DNA of 64,000 nucleotides, from the NCBI RefSeq assembly GCF_002836475.1, contig NZ_PJBJ01000030.1:186001-250000 (forward strand). Reading direction: 5' to 3'. This document shows, piece after piece, positions 1 through 9,753 of this stretch (positions are counted from its first letter, which is position 1; each line of letters opens with the position of its first letter). The translations under genes were made by a program, and so were the position numbers. The notes beneath the pieces are model-generated. The model saw only the letters and a program-made list of their open reading frames with translations. It did no database searches and was not told the origin of the DNA. The stretch comes from Flavobacterium sp. ALD4 (lineage in GTDB: Bacteria; Bacteroidota; Bacteroidia; Flavobacteriales; Flavobacteriaceae).

Positions 1-372
1 ATAACAATAGTATACACACAATAAAAAAACCTCTTTTTCAAACTACCGTCGCTAAAATAGTCTAAACATACTTTCACGTAAAAAGCTCTTACAAAAAAGT
101 GTCTTTAGCGAAGAAGAATTGGCTACCAAAAAAGTACAAGAGCGATAAAAAAATAATGGTTTGTTTTTACTCCCTAAGAAAACCAATCACAGTATGCTAT
201 TTAATACACTCACGATATGCATGAATTTAATCAGCAACTCTGCTCTACGTCCATTACATGTAGACAAATTTCAGTTGACCTCAAAATAAGACAAATACAT
301 TAGTACAATGATATGCCATTAGATTAAAATTATTATCCGCACAGTTTAATCATTTTTCTATAAATTTGCTTT
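1..372. other. Gene-free left edge
   Basis: AT-rich sequence with stops in all frames. The only coding-like stretch is about 30 codons on the plus strand ending at a stop near position 147, too short and without a start to call. A TAAATTTG box at 361-368 lies directly before the rnhB start and could be a promoter of the TAnnTTTG type, but no TTG lies at the usual distance upstream, so it is not called separately. Confidence 0.5.
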
Positions 373-1032
373 ATGCTTCAACTTTACTTTTCAAAACTCC
401 TTTTAGAATCCGGAACCGATGAGGCTGGTCGTGGCTGTCTTGCGGGACCTGTTACTGCCGCTGCGGTAATTCTCCCTTCCGACTTTGAGAATACAATCCT
501 GAATGACAGCAAGCAATTATCCGAAAAAGTAAGAGAGAAATTACGGCCTTTTATCGAAAAGCAAGCCATAACCTTTGCGGTGACTCATCTGGAACCTTTA
601 GAAATTGACAGCATCAATATCCTGAACGCCTCGATAAAAGCGATGCAGGAATGTGTTTTGAAGCTCAATCCGCAACCCGAGTACATCATAGTGGATGGTA
701 ACAGTCCTTTTATTCGAAAAAAAGGGATAAAAAACAGTAGTGGAAAAATTTTCACTCCAGCAGAAATCGACATTTTGTCTTCCATTCCGAATACTAGTAT
801 CATAAAAGGAGACGCTAAATTCATGAGTATTGCTGCCGCGTCTGTTTTGGCAAAAACCTATCGCGACGAATACATGAACCGCATTCATGATGAATTCCCT
901 ATGTACAACTGGAAAAAAAACAAAGGCTATCCCACCAAAGAACACCGGGAAGCGATAAGAAAATACGGGGTTACAAAATACCACCGAATGAGTTTTCGAT
1001 TATTGCCCGAACAAATGAAGTTGGATTTATAA
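373..1032 (+). CDS. rnhB: Ribonuclease HII
   Basis: Cytoplasmic endonuclease that cuts the RNA strand of RNA-DNA hybrids and removes single ribonucleotides from DNA. The 219-residue protein has the type 2 RNase H signature [14 protein letters not shown] at residues 14-27, with the acidic pair D16/E17. The other expected carboxylates are D108 (IVDGN) and D147 (KGDAKF), followed by the [14 protein letters not shown] helix. Length is close to the usual 200-220. Residues about 115-140 form an insertion compared with the shortest bacterial forms. The start gives an N-terminus of normal length for the family. It converges with lipB downstream; no operon partner is visible. Confidence 0.96.
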   Translation: MLQLYFSKLLLESGTDEAGRGCLAGPVTAAAVILPSDFENTILNDSKQLSEKVREKLRPFIEKQAITFAVTHLEPLEIDSINILNASIKAMQECVLKLNPQPEYIIVDGNSPFIRKKGIKNSSGKIFTPAEIDILSSIPNTSIIKGDAKFMSIAAASVLAKTYRDEYMNRIHDEFPMYNWKKNKGYPTKEHREAIRKYGVTKYHRMSFRLLPEQMKLDL

Positions 1033-1076
1033 TTTCAGATTAGCGATTTTTGATTTGCTTCCCAGTCGCAAAAACT

Positions 1077-1784
1077 CTAGTGAGATTCTTCAAAAGTCGC
1101 TTCAAAAAGACTGGATAAATGTTTTAAGATTTTTTCTTTTACTTCGTCCTCGTCTACTTTTTCAACACCGAGTTCTACGTTTAATGAGGTTACCGCTTTA
1201 CCGCGAATGCCGCAGGGAATGATATTGTCAAAATAACCCAAGTCGGCATTTACGTTTAAGGCAAATCCGTGCATGGTGACCCAACGCGAAGCGCGCACAC
1301 CCAGCGCACAAATTTTTCTGGCAAATGGCGTTCCTACACCTACCCACACCCCCGTTTCGCCTTCACTTCGACCGCATTCTATGCCATACTCTTGTAAGGT
1401 AAGAATAATGGCTTCTTCCAGAAAGCGTAAGTATTTATGAATGTCAGTAAAAAAATTATCTAAGTCGATTATGGGATAACCTACAATTTGTCCTGGTCCA
1501 TGATACGTAATATCCCCACCACGATTGATCTTGTAGAAAGTGGCGCCTTTATCTTCGAGTTGTTTTTCGGACAAAAGTAAATTAGACAAATCGCCGCTTT
1601 TCCCTAAGGTATACACATGCGGATGTTCCACGAACAAAAGATAATTAGGAGTCTCTAAAGTAAGCTCCTCTCTCCTATTCCTAATTTTCAGATCAACGAT
1701 TCCTTTGAACAATTCTTCCTGGTATTCCCAAGTTTCTTTGTAGTCTTTATTTCCTAAATCTTGTAACTGGATTGTTTTGTTCAT
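1077..1784 (-). CDS. lipB: Octanoyltransferase (lipoate biosynthesis)
   Basis: Transfers octanoyl from octanoyl-ACP to lipoyl domains, the first step of endogenous lipoate synthesis in the cytoplasm. The protein is 235 residues. The family signature RGGDITYHGPGQ is at residues 88-99. The catalytic lysine is expected at K157 (ARKICALG) and the catalytic cysteine at C191 (IIPCGIRGK), both in place, so the enzyme should be active. The gene stands alone: it converges with rnhB and is followed upstream by a minus-strand lipoprotein gene. No lipA is present in the window. Confidence 0.96.
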   Translation of the reverse strand: MNKTIQLQDLGNKDYKETWEYQEELFKGIVDLKIRNRREELTLETPNYLLFVEHPHVYTLGKSGDLSNLLLSEKQLEDKGATFYKINRGGDITYHGPGQIVGYPIIDLDNFFTDIHKYLRFLEEAIILTLQEYGIECGRSEGETGVWVGVGTPFARKICALGVRASRWVTMHGFALNVNADLGYFDNIIPCGIRGKAVTSLNVELGVEKVDEDEVKEKILKHLSSLFEATFEESH

Positions 1785-1852
1785 TTTTCATCTTTGATTG
1801 GCAAAGTTACAAAGGATTTTATTGACTTAAAATTATAAAACAAGAAAGTCTA

Positions 1853-2590
1853 CTATAAGTCATTTTCTAACACCACTTCAAGCGATGTACTTTCCGGATT
1901 TTGCATAGTGTCGGTCAAAAGTAGTTGCAACGACAGTGATTTCTTGTCGGTACTAATTTTAGCATCCGTATTAGAAACTGATTTTATTTTTCGCGGAAAG
2001 TGATAGTTTAACGTATAGGTTTGAACCACATTAAATTTTGAAACTTGAGTTTTTAACGTATCAATTCGCCCCGACGCTTTTTCAAGTCCTTCTACATCAA
2101 TGATTTTTACAATTCTTTTAAAAACGGTTCCGTCAAAGCCATAGCTCACCTTATAATAATGCTTTTCAGCAGTTAGTGCATAATTATTCTCCAGATCATC
2201 CGCATAATCTTCTGTTTTATACAAATCAGGAACTGTTTCTATGTTATTAAAAGATTGCGTAATCACTGTTCTAAATTCTTTATCATAAGAACTTTTTTTG
2301 ACATGCAAATTCACACCATTATACTTAGTGAACAGCTCTTGTTCCGGCTTAGTGAACTTCAAAAACGTGTCGTTGTATTTCAAAACGACGTCGCTAAAAG
2401 CATAGGATGTGTCGACGTACTTTTCTTCTTTGGAATAATTAGCCCCTGCAATCTGCATGTAACTGTGTTCATCACGGAGTTCAACAACTTCAATCTTTCC
2501 GCTTCCATCCTCGTTGAGATAAATGGTTTCGCTGACCTGGCAGTTGCTTAAGAGAGTTCCCACTATCAAAAAGTAAAAGTATTTTTTCAT
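1853..2590 (-). CDS. Predicted lipoprotein of unknown function
   Basis: A 245-residue protein with a short basic N-terminus, a hydrophobic run and a lipobox (LLSNC, cysteine near residue 17), so it is probably a lipid-anchored envelope protein. After the cysteine comes SETIYLNEDGSGKIEV, a pattern I associate with uncharacterised Bacteroidota lipoproteins. The rest is polar with alternating beta-like segments and no catalytic motif I recognise. It lies upstream of lipB on the same strand, 68 bp away, but a shared function is not implied. Function unknown. Confidence 0.85.
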   Translation of the reverse strand: MKKYFYFLIVGTLLSNCQVSETIYLNEDGSGKIEVVELRDEHSYMQIAGANYSKEEKYVDTSYAFSDVVLKYNDTFLKFTKPEQELFTKYNGVNLHVKKSSYDKEFRTVITQSFNNIETVPDLYKTEDYADDLENNYALTAEKHYYKVSYGFDGTVFKRIVKIIDVEGLEKASGRIDTLKTQVSKFNVVQTYTLNYHFPRKIKSVSNTDAKISTDKKSLSLQLLLTDTMQNPESTSLEVVLENDL

Positions 2591-2711
2591 TTGCTATTCC
2601 TGCTTATTTATTGGTTTCCGCTGTATCTATTTTTTTTATAAATGTAATTTATTTCGCATTATTTCATGGTTTTTGATTTTAAAAACGTCTTTAAAAAACA
2701 AAATCGCGCAG

Positions 2712-2789
2712 AATAGCCCTGATCGAGCCGATATCCTCGCCTTCACTATACTTCGGGAAGGAGAGATAAAGGGGAGAGCAGGACAAATC
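2712..2789 (+). repeat. Dispersed intergenic element, copy A
   Basis: GC-richer patch in the 323-bp gap before lysS. It begins AATAGCCCTGATCGAGC and ends GGGGAGAGCAGGACAAAT. The same start/end pattern occurs near 15.0, 22.7, 45.1 and 60.4 kb. This copy is shorter and lacks the central GGAAGCT block. It resembles intergenic sequences I recall from other Flavobacterium genomes, but no search was run. Confidence 0.5.
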
Positions 2790-2861
2790 GCAATTGAATA
2801 ATATAAATTTGTGCTCCAAAAAACAGCACTTTTAACAATCCAATTTTAAGACTTTATGACT

Positions 2862-2892
2862 TTGCAACTTTAACACATAAAGACTATCTTTG
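2862..2892 (+). promoter_or_regulatory. Bacteroidota-type promoter of lysS
   Basis: TTG at 2862-2864 and TATCTTTG at 2885-2892 are separated by 20 nt, matching the TTG-N(about 20)-TAnnTTTG promoter of Bacteroidota. The predicted transcription start is about 15-18 nt before the lysS ATG at 2914. Confidence 0.75.
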
Positions 2893-2913
2893 CCGACTTA
2901 AAAACAGCATAAA

Positions 2914-4623
2914 ATGGCATTATCCGAACAAGAAATACTTCGTAGAGAAGCGCTCACCCAATTACGCGAATTAGGGATTGACCCTTATCCTGCAAACGAA
3001 TTTGTGACTACCGCTTATTCCAGCGAAATCCTCGCCGATTTTGACAAGTACGACGGAAAAGAAGTGGTTTTAGCAGGTCGATTGATGGGAAAACGCATCA
3101 TGGGAAAGGCTTCGTTCGCGGAATTGAAAGACGCCGAAGGGCGTATTCAAATCTATGTCGCGAGAGATGATATTTCGACTGACGAGGAGAAAACAATGTA
3201 CAATGTTGTTTTCAAAAAACTATTGGATATTGGCGATTTTATTGGAGTTCGTGGAACGGTTTTCAAAACTCAGGTAGGCGAAATCTCTGTTCATATTTAC
3301 GGATTAACTGTTTTGGCGAAAGCTTTGAAACCGCTTCCTGTTGTAAAAACAGATGCTGACGGTAAAACGTACGATGCATTTGCAGACGCGGAACAAAGAT
3401 ACCGTCGTCGTTACGTGGATTTAACGGTAAATGACCACGTGAAAGAAACTTTTATCAAGAGAACAAAAATGTTCAATGCCATGCGTTCTTTCTTTAACGA
3501 CAGAGGCTATCTTGAAGTGGAAACACCTGTTTTACAGCCCATTCCTGGTGGTGCTGCAGCACGCCCATTTATCACGCACCACAACTCGCTTGACATGCCC
3601 TTGTACATGCGTATTGCCAACGAGTTGTATTTAAAAAGATTAATTGTTGGTGGTTTTGAAGGGGTTTATGAGTTTTCTAAAAATTTCCGTAACGAAGGGA
3701 TGGACAGAACACACAACCCAGAATTTACCGCTATGGAAATATATGTAGCCTACAAAGACTACAACTGGATGATGAAATTTGCCGAAGACCTTTTAGAGCA
3801 TTGTGCTGTTGCGGTAAACGGAACGAGCGAAGCTACTTTTGGCGAACATAAAATAAACTTCAAAGCACCTTACGCGCGCATTACAATGACTGATTCTATC
3901 AAACATTTTACTGGTTTTGATATTTCAGGTAAAAGTGAAGCGGAATTATTTGATGCAGCGAAAGGAATGGGGATTGATGTGGATGCCACAATGGGTAAAG
4001 GAAAATTAATTGATGAAATTTTTGGAGCTAAATGCGAAGGAAACTATATCCAACCAACTTTCATTACGGATTATCCAAAGGAAATGTCACCATTATGTAA
4101 ACAACACCGAGACAATCCTGAATTGACGGAACGTTTTGAATTAATGGTTTGCGGTAAAGAAGTAGCGAATGCCTACTCTGAATTAAATGATCCTATTGAC
4201 CAAAGAGAACGTTTTGAAGAGCAACTAAAATTAGCTGCAAAAGGAGATGATGAAGCGACCGAGTTTATCGATGAAGATTTCCTTAGAGCGTTAGAATACG
4301 GAATGCCTCCAACATCAGGTATGGGAATAGGAATGGATCGTTTGATCATGTATTTGACGAATAATGCCTCTATCCAAGAAGTATTGTTGTTCCCTCAAAT
4401 GAGACCAGAGAAAAAACAAGTTCAAGTGGAGCTGGAAGACGATGAAAAACTAATTGTTTCTTTATTACAAGCTAATGAGAACCAAATGGAATTTGGATTA
4501 TTGAAAATAAAATCAGAATTGAGCGGTAAAAAATGGGACAAAGCTATGAAAAATTTATCTTCTTTAGGAATGACTGAAGTCATTGTTGTTGGAGAAACGA
4601 AGGCTTGTCGCTTGAAAGATTAA
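2914..4623 (+). CDS. lysS: Lysyl-tRNA synthetase, class II
   Basis: Charges tRNA-Lys in the cytoplasm. The protein of 569 residues has the N-terminal OB-fold anticodon-binding domain (about 55-150) followed by the class II catalytic core. Motif 2 is visible as NFRNEGMDRTHNPEFT and motif 3 as SGMGIGMDRL. Compared with the usual length of about 500 it carries a C-terminal extension of about 65 charged residues after the motif 3 region. This extension may be a lineage feature; its role is unknown. It has its own promoter and ends at a symmetrical terminator shared with the converging dehydrogenase gene. Confidence 0.97.
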   Translation: MALSEQEILRREALTQLRELGIDPYPANEFVTTAYSSEILADFDKYDGKEVVLAGRLMGKRIMGKASFAELKDAEGRIQIYVARDDISTDEEKTMYNVVFKKLLDIGDFIGVRGTVFKTQVGEISVHIYGLTVLAKALKPLPVVKTDADGKTYDAFADAEQRYRRRYVDLTVNDHVKETFIKRTKMFNAMRSFFNDRGYLEVETPVLQPIPGGAAARPFITHHNSLDMPLYMRIANELYLKRLIVGGFEGVYEFSKNFRNEGMDRTHNPEFTAMEIYVAYKDYNWMMKFAEDLLEHCAVAVNGTSEATFGEHKINFKAPYARITMTDSIKHFTGFDISGKSEAELFDAAKGMGIDVDATMGKGKLIDEIFGAKCEGNYIQPTFITDYPKEMSPLCKQHRDNPELTERFELMVCGKEVANAYSELNDPIDQRERFEEQLKLAAKGDDEATEFIDEDFLRALEYGMPPTSGMGIGMDRLIMYLTNNASIQEVLLFPQMRPEKKQVQVELEDDEKLIVSLLQANENQMEFGLLKIKSELSGKKWDKAMKNLSSLGMTEVIVVGETKACRLKD

Positions 4624-4649
4624 TTTTATACTAAAATATAGTTAAAGAA

Positions 4650-4677
4650 AAAAAGGAACTCAATTGAGTTCCTTTTT
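4650..4677. terminator. Bidirectional terminator between lysS and the dehydrogenase gene
   Basis: A perfect 28-bp palindrome, with A and T runs at its ends and GGAACTCAATTGAGTTCC at the centre. It can fold as a stem with a U tract in either direction, as expected between two converging genes. Confidence 0.85.
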
Positions 4678-4680
4678 GAT

Positions 4681-5706
4681 TTAATTTAATAATGCTGCTT
4701 TATTATCAAAATCCTTTTCAGCAATTAGATCAGATACATTTCTAAACGTAGTGAGCGCTATTTGGGTGAGTGCTTCATTAGTGAAAAATGCCTGATGAGC
4801 AGTTAGCAGCATATTAGGGAAACTCGTTAATCGCTGTATATCATCGTCTTGAATAATATCTTCAGACAAGTCTTTAAAGAACAATTTCTCTTCTTGTTCG
4901 TATACATCAATCCCTAAATAACCAACTTTACCATTTTTTAGTGATTCAATAATATCTGTAGTATTAATTAGAGCTCCTCTACTAGTATTAATGAGCATAA
5001 TATTATCTTTCATTTGCAAAAGCGAACTTTTATTTATCATGTGCTTTGTATTATCATTTAATGGACAATGCAAAGAAATGATATCAGCAGATTTAAAAAT
5101 AGTTTCCATGGCTTCATATTGCACTCCCAAATTCTCCATTTCTTGATCTTTGTTTATATCAAAAGCTAAAACTTTACAACCAAAGCCTAAAACAATTTTA
5201 GCAAATGCTTTACCTATGTTTCCCGTTCCTATGACCCCTACTGTTTTACCATGTAAATCAAAACCCAGAAGTCCCTTTAATGAAAAGTTTTGTTCTCGCA
5301 CTCGATTATATGCTTTATGCGTTTTACGATTTAAAGTCAATATCATGGCCATGGCGTGCTCAGCGACAGCCTCGGGAGAATAGGTCGGAACACGACATAC
5401 TCTTATACCTGCTTTTTGGGCTGCTATAAGATCAACATTATTAAAGCCTGCACAGCGCAAAGCTATAATTTCCACACCATTTTCTGCCAGTTTTTTAATG
5501 ACTTCAGCATCTACAACATCATTAACAAAAACGCACACAATAGCACTCTCTTGCATTAAATTTATAGTACGAGAATTCAATTGAACTTCAAAAAACTCTA
5601 ATTCAAAGCCAAAATCAGCATTGTACTTTTCGAAAAAGACTTTATCGTAAGGTTGTGTTGAAAAGAAAGAAATCTTTTGTGTAGTTAAGTTGTTCTTTGC
5701 TATCAT
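4681..5706 (-). CDS. 2-hydroxyacid dehydrogenase, D-lactate dehydrogenase type
   Basis: NAD-dependent reduction of a 2-oxoacid, most likely pyruvate to D-lactate. The protein of 341 residues has the substrate-binding region RCAGFNNVD (84-92), the segment VPTYSPEAVAEHA (106-118) that marks the fermentative D-lactate dehydrogenase subgroup, and the dinucleotide motif GTGNIG (160-165). The catalytic arginine is expected in NTSRGALIN and the catalytic histidine in LTAHQAFFT, both present. It converges with lysS. Substrate is inferred from subgroup only; other D-2-hydroxyacids are possible. Confidence 0.9.
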   Translation of the reverse strand: MIAKNNLTTQKISFFSTQPYDKVFFEKYNADFGFELEFFEVQLNSRTINLMQESAIVCVFVNDVVDAEVIKKLAENGVEIIALRCAGFNNVDLIAAQKAGIRVCRVPTYSPEAVAEHAMAMILTLNRKTHKAYNRVREQNFSLKGLLGFDLHGKTVGVIGTGNIGKAFAKIVLGFGCKVLAFDINKDQEMENLGVQYEAMETIFKSADIISLHCPLNDNTKHMINKSSLLQMKDNIMLINTSRGALINTTDIIESLKNGKVGYLGIDVYEQEEKLFFKDLSEDIIQDDDIQRLTSFPNMLLTAHQAFFTNEALTQIALTTFRNVSDLIAEKDFDNKAALLN

Positions 5707-6040
5707 AATATTGAAATAAATTAAAAGGAATAGTTATGCCCATAAGGGGGAATAAGTTAAAGATAATATCAAAAGTTAGAAATACAGTACCACTACACTA
5801 TTTATTCAAAATACTTTTAAACAAGAAACAATACTAATGACATAGAATTAGTATTGCTTTCTTTATTTCAGATAAAATAGTGTAAATATCAAGCCCTGTT
5901 TTTATCACATACCGATATATGTTCTATACAGACCAACTACATTGTACTATTTCCCTTTTATACCGGTATTATTATGCACGAACGCTTTGCATGAACACAC
6001 GACTTTTTTGGAATGACTATTTTAGACACCTAATCCGTAA
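5707..6040. other. Intergenic, nothing recognised
   Basis: A gap of about 330 bp between the dehydrogenase start and the hemL terminator. It is AT-rich with no credible ORF, repeat or tRNA. It must hold the promoter of the dehydrogenase gene, but I could not assign a clear TAnnTTTG box. Confidence 0.5.
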
Positions 6041-6044
6041 AAAA

Positions 6045-6070
6045 AAACTTCCGGCTTTCACCGGAAGTTT
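6045..6070 (-). terminator. Rho-independent terminator of hemL
   Basis: Stem AAACTTCCGG / CCGGAAGTTT with loop CTTTCA and A/T tracts on both sides, just after the hemL stop on the minus strand. Confidence 0.85.
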
Positions 6071-6079
6071 TTTCTATTT

Positions 6080-7366
6080 TTAAAAGGTTTTAGATACTTT
6101 ATCAACTGCTCGAATCGTAAAATCTAAATCTTCGTAGCTAAGTGCATCCGTTATAAACCAACTTTCATAAGCGGATGGCGCAATATAAATTCCTTCTTGC
6201 AACAATCCGTGAAAGAATTTTTTAAATGTATCATTATCTCCATTTGCAGCTGATTTAAAATCGATTACAGGAGTAGCATCAAAATGAACTGAAATCATAG
6301 ATCCAATTCTGTTTATAGTGTGCACCACGTTATTTGCTTTTAAAGCAACTTCAATTCCTTTATGCAAATAAGCCGTTTTCTCTGCTAATCTGTCAAAAAT
6401 AGCAGGATCATTATTTAATGTTTGCAACATAGTCAATCCTGCAGCCATAGCCAAAGGGTTTCCGGATAAGGTTCCTGCTTGGTAAACAGGCCCTATTGGA
6501 GCAAGATAATCCATTATTTCTGCACGAGCTGCAAAAGCACCTACTGGCAAACCACCACCTATTACTTTTCCGAAACAAATAATATCAGCATCAACATTTA
6601 ATAATTCCTGTACTCCACCCCGTGCTAATCGAAATCCAGTCATAACCTCATCAAAAATAAGGAGAATGTTATTGTCATCACAAAGTTGGCGCAAACCTTC
6701 TAAAAACCCTTTATTCGGGGGGATACAACCCATATTACCCGCAACTGGTTCCACTATTATAGCGGCAATTTCATTTTTATTAGCATCAATTACGGTCTTG
6801 ACATTTTCTAAATCATTGTAGGTAGCCAGTAAAGTATCTTTAGCTGTTCCGGCAGTTACTCCTGGACTATTAGGTGAACCAAAAGTTACCGCTCCACTTC
6901 CTGCTTGAATCAAAAACGAATCAGAATGACCATGATAACAACCGGCAAATTTTATTATTTTATCTTTTTTTGCAAATCCACGAGCTAGTCTTACCGCACT
7001 CATACAAGCCTCTGTACCTGAATTCACAAACCTTATTTTATCTACATTAGGCACCATAGACACTGCTAAAGCAGCAATTTGAGTCTCCAGTTCTGTTGGC
7101 ATACCAAAAGACGTACCTAACTTTGCTTTCTCAATTACAGCCTGTACTACCGGCTCAAAGGCATGTCCTAAAATCATAGGACCCCAAGAATTAATATAAT
7201 CAATTAAACGGTTTCCATCTTCATCGTACATATAAGCCCCCTTGGCACTTTTTACAAAAATTGGAGTTCCCCCTACTGCTTTGAACGCTCTTACTGGTGA
7301 ATTTACTCCTCCTGGAATTACCTTTTCTGCTTCAGCAAAAAGCTGACTACTTCTTTTATATAACAT
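6080..7366 (-). CDS. hemL: Glutamate-1-semialdehyde 2,1-aminomutase
   Basis: PLP enzyme that converts glutamate-1-semialdehyde to 5-aminolevulinate in the C5 route to tetrapyrroles. The protein is 428 residues, the normal length. The family features are VNSPVRAF (21-28), [16 protein letters not shown] (115-130), the carboxylate of [10 protein letters not shown] (238-246), and the PLP lysine K267 in [15 protein letters not shown]. It lies 48 bp downstream of the glucosaminidase gene on the same strand, so it may be read through from that operon. No other hem gene is in the window. Confidence 0.97.
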   Translation of the reverse strand: MLYKRSSQLFAEAEKVIPGGVNSPVRAFKAVGGTPIFVKSAKGAYMYDEDGNRLIDYINSWGPMILGHAFEPVVQAVIEKAKLGTSFGMPTELETQIAALAVSMVPNVDKIRFVNSGTEACMSAVRLARGFAKKDKIIKFAGCYHGHSDSFLIQAGSGAVTFGSPNSPGVTAGTAKDTLLATYNDLENVKTVIDANKNEIAAIIVEPVAGNMGCIPPNKGFLEGLRQLCDDNNILLIFDEVMTGFRLARGGVQELLNVDADIICFGKVIGGGLPVGAFAARAEIMDYLAPIGPVYQAGTLSGNPLAMAAGLTMLQTLNNDPAIFDRLAEKTAYLHKGIEVALKANNVVHTINRIGSMISVHFDATPVIDFKSAANGDNDTFKKFFHGLLQEGIYIAPSAYESWFITDALSYEDLDFTIRAVDKVSKTF

Positions 7367-7414
7367 GTGTAATTTTGATGTTTTATTTACGAAATTCTCT
7401 ATTCTAAACTTCTA

Positions 7415-8290
7415 TTATTTCACTTTTAATCTTTGACCAATAGAAATGGTATTGGCTGACAGATTATTTATTTGCTTTAATTCAGTAACCAATAAATTAT
7501 ATTTTTTTGATATCGAGTACAAAGTATCTCCTTTTTGAACTTCATATAAAGATTTGTTTTGACTTTCAAAAGCAGCTATTCTTGTCTCTTGCTTTTCAAT
7601 TGGAGTATAGTCTTTACCCATAACATAAGCATCATACTGACCCAAATTGTAACGCTCGATATAAGATATTAACTTGTCCGGGTATTTTGGATCCGTGGCA
7701 TAACCGGCTCTTCTGAGCCCATTTGCCCAGCCTTTATAGTCTTCTTTTGGCAACTTGAATAAACTAGCATACCTGCTCCTACCCGTCAAAAATAACGCGT
7801 GATCGTTAAACGATTCTGCAGGTTCATAGTATTTTCTAAAACACTCCTGACTGGAATCATCATCATGTCTGACTGATTCACCAGTCCAACCCTCATGACA
7901 TTTTATCCCAAAATGATTGTTGGCCCTAATACATAAATCACCTCTTCCTGCTCCAGATTCCAAAATTCCCTGAGCTAAAATGATACTTGCCGGAATACCG
8001 TAAATTTTCATATTACTCATGGCAATATCTTTATACTGAGAAATGTACTTTCCGATTACATCAGTCCCGACATACGTTACCGAGGTTGATTTTATTACTT
8101 CACCTTCCTCGTCAACTTGTTTTTGTTCTTTCTTCAGTATCGGCTTAACTCCATTTGTCTTTTTGACAGAACGGGACGCCACTTTTTTTGAACTTGAAGG
8201 CACTGCTTTTTTCGTTACTATCACAGGTTTTGTCACATTACAACTCAGTAAGGTAAGCAGCGTAAGTACTAGTAGGATTTTTTTAAACAT
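7415..8290 (-). CDS. Lipoprotein glucosaminidase with C-terminal LysM domain
   Basis: Predicted peptidoglycan hydrolase of the glucosaminidase (GH73-like) family, anchored by a lipid: lipobox LLSC with C17. A Lys/Ser-rich linker (about 20-65) is followed by the hydrolase domain (about 85-225), with ILAQGILESGAGRGDL carrying the expected catalytic glutamate and the FGIK and RRAGYATDPKYP blocks typical of the family. A LysM peptidoglycan-binding domain occupies 248-291 (EVQKGDTLYSISKKY). Its start overlaps the end of the upstream PLP-enzyme gene by 8 bp, so the two are co-transcribed. Confidence 0.92.
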   Translation of the reverse strand: MFKKILLVLTLLTLLSCNVTKPVIVTKKAVPSSSKKVASRSVKKTNGVKPILKKEQKQVDEEGEVIKSTSVTYVGTDVIGKYISQYKDIAMSNMKIYGIPASIILAQGILESGAGRGDLCIRANNHFGIKCHEGWTGESVRHDDDSSQECFRKYYEPAESFNDHALFLTGRSRYASLFKLPKEDYKGWANGLRRAGYATDPKYPDKLISYIERYNLGQYDAYVMGKDYTPIEKQETRIAAFESQNKSLYEVQKGDTLYSISKKYNLLVTELKQINNLSANTISIGQRLKVK

Positions 8291-9188
8291 GAGCCTTTAT
8301 TATTGGTAATTGTTTCTTTCTTAATTTTGTATTCATTCCTTCGATTCCCTGTATTCCCCCCGTATGAATCAGTAAAATTTTTGACCCAGCAGGAAAATAA
8401 TCCTTCTCTATACTATCCATAACGCCAAAAACCATCTTTCCAGTATAAATAGGATCCAAAGGGATGTTGTTGTTTTCAAAAAACTGATTAATAAAAGCAA
8501 CTAAATTCTGATTCACCTTGCCATATCCACCAAAATGGTACTCAGTTATCAGCTCCCAATTTTCATCCGAAATCTTGGTTACAAAACTACGAATTTCATC
8601 TTTTAAAAAGTCCCCTTTTAAAGCAGGAAATCCTAAAACTTTTTGATGTGGTAATACACTGTTAATAATTCCGGAAATAGTTCCGCCAGTTCCCACTGGA
8701 CAGCAAATGTAATTAAACTGTTCGTCTTCTTTGGTTAGAATTTCCTCACAGCCTTTTATGGCCAGCTCATTAGTACCGCCCTCGGGAATAAGGTAAAAAT
8801 CCCCGTATTTATATTTTAAGTTTTCCAAAAATGAAGTTTCACTTTTTAATCGGTACTCTTCTCGTGAGACAAATTCGAATTGCATGCCACAGTTCTGGGC
8901 AAATTGCAAGGTTGGGTTAGTTGTTATTTTATCACGCAATTCATCCCCTCGAACAATCCCAATGGTTTTAAATCCATTTTCTTTTCCGGCAAAAGCTACT
9001 GCGGCAATGTGATTAGAATAGGCCCCACCAAAAGTGAGTAGCGTTTCCTGACTTTCCTCTTTTGCCTGAAGCAAATTATACTTCAACTTTCTGAACTTAT
9101 TTCCGGAAACGAAAGGATGAATCAAATCTTCCCGTTTGATCGTCACAGAAATCGAATTTGGAAATTTTATAATTAGTTTTTGATTCAA
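8283..9188 (-). CDS. PLP-dependent deaminase (ACC deaminase/D-cysteine desulfhydrase family)
   Basis: Fold type II PLP enzyme. The signature VSGNKFRKLKYNLL contains the PLP lysine (K31 with the start chosen here), followed by FGGAYSNHIAA and a glycine-rich PLP phosphate loop near PVGTGGTISG. The frame is open to 9275, but I prefer the TTG start at 9188, because it directly precedes the first family-like residues (NQKLIIKFPN) and a TATCTTTG promoter box lies just upstream. The protein is then 301 residues. Real substrate is unknown: members deaminate ACC, D-cysteine or D-serine. It overlaps the glucosaminidase gene by 8 bp. Confidence 0.85.
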   Translation of the reverse strand: MNQKLIIKFPNSISVTIKREDLIHPFVSGNKFRKLKYNLLQAKEESQETLLTFGGAYSNHIAAVAFAGKENGFKTIGIVRGDELRDKITTNPTLQFAQNCGMQFEFVSREEYRLKSETSFLENLKYKYGDFYLIPEGGTNELAIKGCEEILTKEDEQFNYICCPVGTGGTISGIINSVLPHQKVLGFPALKGDFLKDEIRSFVTKISDENWELITEYHFGGYGKVNQNLVAFINQFFENNNIPLDPIYTGKMVFGVMDSIEKDYFPAGSKILLIHTGGIQGIEGMNTKLRKKQLPIIKAHV

Positions 9189-9204
9189 ACCGGTAATTTT
9201 TTTA

Positions 9205-9212
9205 CAAAGATA
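9205..9212 (-). promoter_or_regulatory. Promoter -7 box of the PLP enzyme operon
   Basis: TATCTTTG on the minus strand, 16 nt before the proposed TTG start at 9188. A TTG at ideal distance is not obvious, so only the -7 element is called. Confidence 0.5.
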
Positions 9213-9360
9213 AAGTTTATATACAACAAAAAAGCACGATTCAAAGCCATTCTCGCCAGAAGTCTTCCTTCTCAAGAAGGTTATAAAAACCTAAACATCA
9301 AAAAAATGAAAGGTAGCACAACATAAAGTAAAACCCTTTTGAATGCACTTTTGAGTAAAG

Positions 9361-9702
9361 CTAGTTTTTGCTTAGCACCAAATATTTTATGAATCGAAGA
9401 ACAGATCTGTTTTTCAAATACCCCATGTCGGATTCATTGCTATAGGCTTCACGCTCAAAACTAATATTCCTGTAGGCCAGATCCTTGTTTTTATATTGGA
9501 CCAATCGAACAGTATACTCTAGGACGTACCATATAAAAAAGGGAAGTATTAATAATTCTAACTGCTGGCGTACGTGTATTTTTTCATGATTGATAAAAAC
9601 AATATTTTCTTTATCAGCACGATATCTTACGAAAATAAATGGAAAAGTGGTTAATCCACGAAAGCCTTTAGGAACTAAATATTTGCTGATAATAAGAAAC
9701 AT
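9361..9702 (-). CDS. Small membrane protein with HExxH motif, unknown function
   Basis: A 113-residue protein. It has an N-terminal hydrophobic part, the motif HEKIH at 39-43, a hydrophobic segment at about 49-65, and the acidic motif FEREA at 82-86. An HExxH followed by a downstream glutamate is the zinc-site pattern of gluzincin peptidases, so this could be a minimal membrane-associated metalloprotein. Nothing else of a peptidase fold can be shown in so short a chain. It is divergent from the DUF5522 gene, with a gap of 51 bp. Function unknown. Confidence 0.75.
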   Translation of the reverse strand: MFLIISKYLVPKGFRGLTTFPFIFVRYRADKENIVFINHEKIHVRQQLELLILPFFIWYVLEYTVRLVQYKNKDLAYRNISFEREAYSNESDMGYLKNRSVLRFIKYLVLSKN

Positions 9703-9753
9703 TCATTATAAAAATTATAAATTTGTGCTACTAAAATAGTTCTTTTTAATGAA

